Below are positions 56,249-64,000 of a DNA stretch of 64,000 nt, in pieces (the first letter of the stretch is position 1; the number at the start of each line of letters is the position of its first letter). Under the pieces are notes generated by a model, which had not been told where the DNA came from, did no database searches, and was given only the letters and a program-made list of their open reading frames with translations. Both the position numbers and the translations under genes were made by a program. Source of the DNA: Triticum aestivum (taxonomy: Eukaryota; Streptophyta; Magnoliopsida; Poales; Poaceae). The stretch is from the NCBI RefSeq assembly GCF_018294505.1, contig NC_057800.1, forward strand, positions 479,446,530-479,510,529, written 5' to 3'.

Positions 56249-57750
56249 ACGTCGATTACGATTTCGGAGCCTGCCCTTTTTGTTTTCTAGCCTTGTTTTA
56301 TTGATTTTGTCCCTAATTCAAAAATTCCCCACAAAAATATCCCCCTATTTTTTTGTGATTTGTTGGTGTGATGAAGTTTTGTTGGATTTGATCCGTGGAT
56401 TTCATGTGTTGCAGGTAGATTTAGCTTTCCCCCATCTTTTCCCCAATTTCCATCCAGAAAATCTCCCGAATTTGCCTCTTCCACGCGGAGTTCCTTGAGT
56501 TCGTCCACGGATCCAGAGCCCGGACATCTGGCCCAAACCCCCGGACATACGGCCCTCAAGCCGGGACATCCGACCCCTGACAGCAACAGCTCCATCCATT
56601 GCCCCTTTTTGTCCACATTTTGCCAAATTTTGTTCCAGTGCCCACTTTCACTTTCGCATACCACCATCACTTCCGCATAGCACCACCATTTCCCAAATAC
56701 ACCACCATCGCTTACCCATTAGCAATTCCGACAAATTTGACACGTTTTTCTTTGAGAATTTGAGTTGAGGTTCCGTGTCCTATTGTGTTTCGGCTATTTA
56801 GGTACGGTTCGACATCGACATCACCGCCGCTCATCTTCGCCATTTTGACACCATACCGTAAGCAAGAATCGGTAACCTCATCTTGGTATCGTGATATATC
56901 ATTCTTGCCATTGCATTGATAACCACATAGCCCAATTTTGCGTATCTTACCCATCGAGACTAGCCTTTGAGTATTGCCGGCAACGTCACTTATGCACATT
57001 AGTGATCATACTTCCCATTGCATACATATCATATCATTGGTCCATATCTTGGTATCATCTTTTTTGTCACGAAGTTGTCATCGCATACACAATTGCTATC
57101 TTGGTTCGTGAAACATTGCATGAGAAAAGAGCTCAAAATAGAAAGAGCCAAACAAGCTTTTAAGCAAAAGGGAAAGATAAGCAAAGAGCTTTTAAGTAAG
57201 AACCATAGCATCATACTACATTAAGATTGTCATACTAGATCATCTTGGATCATATCATCGGAATACCATACATATAGCATACTTGGGATAGAAGTCGTTG
57301 CATTTTTGCTTACTAGGTTGTGCACAGTCTTCGTATCCGCCTATTGTGCAATCATGCTAGCATCTCTCTAGTGTTGTGCAACAAGAGCATTTTTGTGGAT
57401 TCCACATTTTGGCTCATTCCTTGGTTGCACAACCCCACTTATCTATTTGTGTGTGTGTTTCTGTGTACCACTTTTTGCTATTGGTCTACTTGTTACATTT
57501 GCAAATTTGTGAATCTTTTCCAACATTATTGAAGCTCACTAACAATTGCATCAAATTTTGTGCCACCATCCTAACCAAGCTCCACCATAAGCTTTTACTT
57601 GTGTAGGTGTGAGAAACCGACAAGAATTGGTACCAATTGTGCTATTTCCTTGTTCCACATTTGAGTGATCATTGATCCATCTTCAACATCGGTCAAGGTA
57701 CATTTGGTATAAGTTCTTCTCTTTCTCCCACTCAAGTATTTGCTTGGAAT
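56249..57750 (+). other. Long 5' leader of the third gypsy element
   Basis: About 1.5 kb between the PBS and gag without a credible ORF. It contains three copies of the CCGGACAT motif and a T/A-rich second half. Confidence 0.7.
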
Positions 57751-60364
57751 GATGGATAGGCCAAGTACTTATACCAACCCACTCTTCATCGAGCAAGACG
57801 ACGACATGTCCTCCTACGTCACAAAGAGCCACCTCTTTGGTGCACAACGTGCTTTGCATCAAGAGTAGTGATACGTCCATTTTGCATCATGCTTTTATAT
57901 TGATATTTATTGCATTATGGGCTGTTATTACACATTATGTCACAATACTTATGCCTATTCTCTCTTATTTTACAAGGTTTACACGAAGAGGGAGAATGCC
58001 GACAGCTGGAATTCTGGGCTGGAAAAGGAGCAAATATTAGAGACCTATTCTGCACAACTCCAAAAGTCATGTAACTTCATGGAAGTCAGTTTTAGAATAT
58101 ATAAAAAATATTGGGCGAAGGAAGCACCAGAGGGGGGCCACCCACCATCCACGAGGGTGGGGGGCGCGCCCCCTGCCTCGTGGGCCCCCTGGCAGGGCTC
58201 CGGTGCCCATATTTGGCTATATGAAGTCTTTCGCCCTGAAAAAAAATCATAAGCAAGCTCACGGGACGAAACTCCGCCGCCACGAGGCGGAACCAATCTA
58301 GGGCTCCGGTGGAGCTGTTCTGCCCGGGAAACATCCCTCCGGGAGGGGGAAATCATCACCATCATCATCACCATCGATCCTCTCATCGGGAGGGGGTCAA
58401 TCTCCATCAACATCTTCACCAGCACCATCTCATCTCAAACCCTAGTTCGTCTCTTGTATCCAATCTTTGTCTCAAAACCTCAGATTGGTACCTGTGGGTT
58501 GTTAGTGGTGTTGATTACTCCTTGTAGTTGATGCTAGTTGGTTTATTTGGTGGAAGATCATATGTTCAGATCCTTTATGCATATTAATACCCCTCTGATT
58601 ATGAACATGAATATGATTTGTGAGTAGTTATGTTTGTTCCTAAGGACATGGGAGAAGTCTTGCTATAAGTAGTCATGTGAATTTGGTATTCGTTTGATAT
58701 TTTGATGAGATGTATGTTGTCTCTCCTCTAGTGGTGTCATGTGAACGTTGACTACATGACAATTCACCATTGTTTGGGCCTAGGGGAAGGCACTGGGAAG
58801 TAATAAGTAGATGATGGGTTGCTAGAGTGACAGAAGCTTAAACCCTAGTTTATGCGTTGCTTCGTAAGGGGCTGCTTTGTATCCATATGCTTCATGCTAT
58901 GGTTCGGTTTACCTTAATACTTCTTTTGTAGTTGCGGATGCTTGCAAGAGGGGTTAATCATAAGTGGGATGCTTGTCCAAGGAAGGGCAGTACCCAAGCA
59001 TCGGTCCACCCACATATCAAATTATCAAAGTACCGAACGCGAATCATATGAACGTGATGAAAACTAGCTTGACGACAATTCCCATGTGTCCTCGGGGGCG
59101 CTTTCCTTTATATAAGAGTTTGTCCAGGCTTGTCCTTTGCTACAAAAAGGATTGGGCCATCTTGCTGCACCTTATTTACTTTTGTTACTTGTTACCCGTT
59201 ACAAATTACCTTATCACAAAACTATCTGTTACCGATAATTTCAGTGCTTGCAGAGAATACCTTACTGAAAACCGCTTATCATTTCCTTCTGCTCCTCATT
59301 GGGTTCGACACTCTTACTTATCGAAAGGACTATGATAGATCCCCTATACTTGTGGGCCATCAAGCAGCAAGCAATGAGCGAGCGCATTGACAACCTCGCC
59401 ACCGACTTGCGACTCTCCGAGCAACGTACAAGAGACTATTTCGACAACAAGCTCGACGACCACAAGCAAGAGAATGGCGCAAGAATGGACAAGATTCGTG
59501 CTTTGTTGCTCAACCGCTCTTCTTCCACTTCGTCCTCCTCAAAACGGAGACGCTCAAGTCGACACTCCGACTACACCATCTTCAGCTCAAGTACATCGAC
59601 ATCGAATACTCTTCGACGTGCCGCGCGCCAAGATCATCAAGCAAACTGCAACCCTCTACACAACAACGACTCTCAAGAGCAACGACACCATCAAAACCAA
59701 GCTAGTTTCGTGCAAGCACGAGAACGGCAACGCCAACGTCACCAAGAAGAGGAAGAGCGAGTGCGCCTACACCAAGATGCACAAGATGCCGAGGCACAAC
59801 GTCAAGAACAATAATTGCGAGAAGCTCAAGCACTTGAGGCGCAATGTGCCCTTCGAGATTCAAGTCGAGTCGTAGCCACGCGCAACCGACAAGCTCATGA
59901 GCAACAAGAAGCGCTTCGCAAAGCGGTTCAAGAGAGGATTTTTCAATCAAGGGTGAATCGTCAAGTCCCTCAAGCTCCTCCAGAAGCTCGACAAGCACCT
60001 CAAGTTCAACAAGAGCAAGAAGACAATGGAAATCATCCAAGACAAGAGGAAGTTGAGGGAGACAATCCTCCTCGTCAAGGACGTCATCACCCTCGACCCC
60101 AACACAATGAAGAGCAATGCTACGACAAGCTAAAGTTCACCATGCCCAAGTTTTCTAGAAGCAATGATCCCGAAGAGTACCTTTCATGGGCATTGAAGCT
60201 TGACAAAATCTTCCACTTGAACAACTATGTGGAAGAGAAGAAGATCGCGATGGTATCCCTTGAGTTTCAAGATTACGTCCTCATTTGGTGGGAACAACTC
60301 ATTGAGTGTCGAGAGGCAAGAGGTGAACCACCCATCACTACTTGGGCGCAAATGAAGGATGTCA
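57751..60364 (+). pseudogene. gag of the third gypsy family, split by a solo LTR
   Basis: The N-terminus opens MMDRPSTYTNPLF at 57751 and reads to HLFGAQRALHQE before the LTR at 57869. It resumes in phase at 59363 once one target-duplication copy is discounted (QAMSERIDNLATDL). A Ser/Arg- and Gln/Glu-rich coiled-coil-like stretch follows, with one nonsense codon at 59812-59814 (TAA, probably from CAA). The Retrotrans_gag core is at about 60125-60364 (PKFSRSNDPEEYLSWALKLD, WWEQL). The frame ends where an Angela LTR enters at 60365. Not functional. Confidence 0.82.
57869..59362 (+). mobile_element. Solo LTR, TGATACGTC type (1494 bp)
   Basis: TGATACGTCC to GGGCCATCA with no internal region or PBS. 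The flanks AGTAG (57864-57868) and AGCAG (59363-59367) look like a 5-bp target duplication with one substitution. A family name is not assigned. Confidence 0.85.
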
Positions 60365-63300
60365 TGAAGGAAATATGCCATAGAGGCAATAATAAAGTTG
60401 TTATTTATATTTCCTTATATCATGATAAATGTTTATTATTCATGCTAGAATTGTATTAACCAGAAATTTAGTACATGTGTGAATATATAGATAAAACAAA
60501 GTGTCCCTGGTATGCCTCTACTTGGCTAGCTTGTTAATCAAAGATGGTTAAGTTTCCTAGCCATAGACACGTGTTGTCATTTGATGAATGTGATCACATC
60601 ATTAGAGAATGATGTGATGGACAAGAACCATCCTTTAGCTTAGCACTATGATCGTTTAGTTTATTGTTATTGCTTTCTTCATGACTTATACATGTTCCTA
60701 TGACTATGAGATTATGCAACTCCCGAATACCGGAGGAACACTTAGTGTCCCGTCAAACGTCACAACGTAACTGGGTGATTATAAAGATGCTCTACAGGTG
60801 TCTTCAATGGTGTTTGTTGAGTTGGCATAGATCGAGATTAGGATTTGTCACTCCGTGTATTGGAGAGGTATCTCTAGGCCCTCTCGGTAATGCACATCAC
60901 TATAAGCCTTGCAAGCAATGTGACTAATGAGTTAGTCACGGGATGATGCATTACGAAACGAGTAAAGAGACTTGTCGGTAATGATATTGAACTAGGTATT
61001 ATGATACGGACGATCGAATCTCGGGCAAGTAACATACCGATGACAAAGGGAACAACGTATGTTGTTATGCGGTTTGACCGATAAAGATCTTCGTAGAATA
61101 TGTAGGAGCCAATATGAGCATCTTTAAGTGCATCTAGTGCCCCTTAGTGATTTTGGTGTATTGAAGACTTATAGGTTAAGGGACTAATGTGTTTATGAGT
61201 GTACACGGGTCTATAAGTCTATGAGGAGTTTGATATTTACAGAGAAAGTCGACCCCTAAAAATGAAGTTCTTCGACTGAAGACTTTGTCTTTCTGAAGAC
61301 TTTGAAAGTGAAGAGATTGGTGCAATCCTGAAGACTTGGTATTCGTTCGAGGAGCATGAAGCATGAAGACTTTTGTTTTCGCAGTTTCATTTTCTCTTTC
61401 TTGAGTCATAGGAAACACCGTACTGTTAAAGGGGGTCGAGGAAATACTAAGGAAAAATTTCCATGTGATGCTCAACTCAAATCCTACCTACCAATCCTTT
61501 CGAGTGAAGCCATTGGAAATCTCATACAGTTCAGTAAAATTTCTTCAGTGACAGAGATGAAGTTCTTCTGGTCTCTGAGGAATTTGTTCTAACTAAGGAG
61601 TTAGGAATTCGCCAGTGCGGATTGCCTACACAGTGAGGAACATGATAGCCCTGAGGAATTTGATACTCAAAATTTCGACCGTTGCTGTGCTATGCACCAA
61701 CTGTCCCAAAATATCTACCCACTTAACGGTCATATCACTGAAGGGCATTTATGTCTTATCATGTCGGGCTGCTCCGAGAGAAACTGACACTTGTCATTTG
61801 AGAGCATCCCATCCTCCGAGGACTTTGAGTGAAAATCATCAAGTGAGGAAAACCCAAACCCGAACACCTACAAACCCAAAGTGATTGAGCATCACTGAAG
61901 AGATTGATCCTGTGTGGATCCGACGCTTGTTACCTTTGAAGACTGTGCATCTTCCAGACGGTTAGGCGTCATGGTCTAGAGCATCCAAGAGGAAATTGTG
62001 GATCGCCGAGTGACCAAGTCTGTGAAGGTTTGGAAGTCACCTGAAGACTTACCACGAGTGATTGGGCGAGGTCTGTGTGACCTTAGCTCAAGGGGAATAC
62101 GGTGAGGACTGAGTGTCCTGAGCTGTGTGTTCAGGACTGGGTGTCCGGGACTGTGTGTCCTCAGGTTTAAATACCTAGCCGCCCTAACCAGATGTCTAAC
62201 TGTCACAATAGTTGGAACTGGTCTACCAGATCATTGTATTCACCAAGCTACCTGGTTCCATTTCCTCAACCCTTCCATTTCCTCATATCTGTTTGAAGAC
62301 TTTGACTGAAGACTTTCTCTATTTCCTCAGTTCAATTTCTTCAATCTGTTTGTCTTATCATGTATTATCCTGTGTTTACGCTTTCTGTACTCTGTGCTTG
62401 TTTTCACTTCATCATGAATACCATGCTCATGCACTGTTTTGTTTACTTCTGAGTACTTATTCCGCTACAAGTAGTTCTTCACACAGGAATTTCCTCACCC
62501 TGAAATTCCTCAGTGAAGAATTCTTAAAAATCGCCTATTCACCCCCCTCTAGTCGATATAAAACACTTTCAGCATCCAGGTTCCGCTATGGGTTATTGAC
62601 CGGAGATGTGTCTCGGTCATGTCTGCATAGTTCTCGAACCCATAGGGTCCACACGCTTAACGTTCGATGACGATTTGTATTATGAGTTATGTGATTTGAT
62701 GACTGAAGCTTGTTCGGAGTCCCGGATGAGATCACGGTCATGATGAGGAGTCTCGAAATGATCGAGAGGTAAAGATTCATATATTGGAAGGTTGCATTTG
62801 GACATCAGAATGGTTCCGAGTGGTTTGGGCATTTTTCCGGAGTACCGGGAGGTTACTGGAACCCCCTGGGAGAAGTTATGGGCCTTATGGGCCATAAGAG
62901 GGAAGCACACTAGACCGCAAGGGGCTGGTGCGCCCCCTTTGGGCAGGAGGCCAATTAGGACTAGGAGAAGGGGGGCGGCCCCCCTTTCCTTCTCCTTCTC
63001 TCTTTCCCCTTTCCTACTCCGTAGGGGAGGTGGAATCCTACTAGGACTAGGGAGTCCTAGTAGGACTCCACACCTTGGCGCGCCCTCGTTGGTCCGGCTT
63101 CCTCTCCCTCTCCCCCCTTTATATACGGAGGCAGGGGGCACCCCAAAGACACACAAGTTGATCTTTAGCCATGTGTGGTGCCCCCTCCATGGTTTTCCAC
63201 CTCGGTCATATTGTCGTAGTGCTTAGGCGAAGCCGTGCGTCAGTAACTTCATCATCACCGTCAACACGCCATCGTGCTGATGGAACACACCCTCGGCCTC

Positions 63301-63545
63301 AGCTGGATCAAGAGTACGAGGGACGTCACCGAGCTGAACGTGTGCAGATCATGGAGGTGTTGTGCGTTCGGTACTTGATCGGTTGGATCGCGAAGACGTT
63401 CGACTACATGAACCGTGTTACTTAACGCTTCCGCTTTCGGTCTATGAGGGTACATAGACACACTCTTCCCTCTTGTTGCTATGCATCTCCTAGATAGATC
63501 TTGCGTGATCGTAGGATTTTTTTTGAAATATTGTGTTCCCCAACA
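60365..63545 (+). mobile_element. 5' LTR of Angela-type element C, carrying a nested LTR
   Basis: Starts TGAAGGAAATATGCC inside the gypsy gag and ends TCCCCAACA at 63545, followed by a PBS. It is split by an insertion at 61123-62571. Without it the LTR is about 1.73 kb, like Angela B. TGTCA (60360-60364) is the candidate target site. The rest of the element is beyond the window. Confidence 0.92.
61123..62571 (+). mobile_element. Solo LTR nested in Angela C (1449 bp)
   Basis: TTTAAGTGCATCTAG to ATAAAACACTTTCA, flanked by a perfect 5-bp duplication GCATC (61118-61122 and 62572-62576). The first bases probably read TGTAAGTGC originally. No internal region. It contains many GAAGACTT and CCTCA motifs. 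Family not assigned. Confidence 0.85.
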
Positions 63546-64000
63546 GTGGCATCAGAGTAGGTCTATGCGTAGATGTTATATGCATGAGTAGAACACAAAG
63601 AGCTGTGGGCGGTAATAGTCGTACTGCTTACCAGCATGTCATACTTTGATTCGGCGGTATTGTTGGATGAAGCAGACCAGACCGACATTACATGACCGCG
63701 TTCATGAGACTGGTTCTACCGCCGTGCTTCGCACACAGGTGGCTAGTGGGTGTCTGTTTCTCCAGCTTTAGTTGAATCGAGTTTGACTATGCCCGGTCCT
63801 TGTTGAAGGTTAAAACAACACACTTTATGAAAAAATGTTGTGGTTTTGATGCGTAGGTAAGAACGGTTCTTGTTAGAAGCCTGTAGCAGCCACTAAAACT
63901 TGCAACAAAAAAGTAGAGGACATCTAACTTATTTTTGCAGGGCATGTTGTGATGTGATATGGTCAAGACGTGATTATATAAATTGTTGTATGAGATGACC
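63546..64000 (+). mobile_element. PBS and 5' leader of Angela C (continues past the window)
   Basis: GTGGCATCAGAGTAGG follows the LTR end as the PBS, slightly diverged from GTGGCATCCGAGCC. The rest matches the leader of Angela B in reverse complement. Confidence 0.9.

Overview
The window is plant nuclear DNA, almost certainly from a Triticeae grass (wheat, Aegilops or barley group). The evidence is the dense nest of LTR retrotransposons, three Angela/WIS/BARE1-type Ty1/copia LTRs that start TGAAGGAAATATGCC, Stowaway MITEs with CTCCCTCCGTTCC ends and TA target duplications, and grass-type F-box and DUF295 gene debris. Two runs of N mark assembly gaps. There are no prokaryotic features.

Positions 1-21885 are a head-to-tail Ty3/gypsy chromovirus array: LTR (5'-truncated by the window edge), internal, LTR, internal, LTR. 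Each internal region has a PBS, an extra ORF ahead of gag, gag, a PR-RT-RH-IN polyprotein and a chromodomain-like tail. Both polyproteins are broken. The array sits inside an Angela LTR (21886-23421). That LTR sits in the tip of another LTR (23422-23470), which sits in a minus-strand Ty1/copia element with 134-bp LTRs. The copia gag is also split by a complete Angela element (25337-33889, target duplication CCAAC). The copia element itself landed in an F-box-family gene whose 3' part survives at 34542-35601.

Positions 34542-51650 are the gene-bearing island. It holds the F-box-family pseudogene, a DUF295 fragment, two homologous single-exon LEA_2/NDR1-HIN1-like membrane protein genes on the plus strand (37679-38401 and 41249-41971) separated by a LINE tail and a MITE, and a six-exon minus-strand gene (43054-49138). 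I assembled the six-exon gene from splice sites. It encodes about 286 residues with seven predicted membrane segments, resembling SWEET/MtN3 proteins. Its introns hold several MITEs and a (TA)n microsatellite, and a GC-rich, promoter-like block lies upstream.

Positions 51650-64000 are again repeats: a degenerate AT-rich repeat block, a tRNA-like (SINE-type) sequence, a partial LTR carrying a Stowaway, a fragment of a transposon-type gene, and a third gypsy family (LTR, PBS, long leader, gag). That gag is cut first by a solo LTR and then by the 5' LTR of a third Angela element, which itself contains another solo LTR. This element runs off the right edge.

The most interesting items are the three-LTR array with a probably chimeric middle LTR, its extra pre-gag ORF with a possible double-stranded-RNA-binding fold, the rebuilt seven-TM gene, and the paired LEA_2-like genes.
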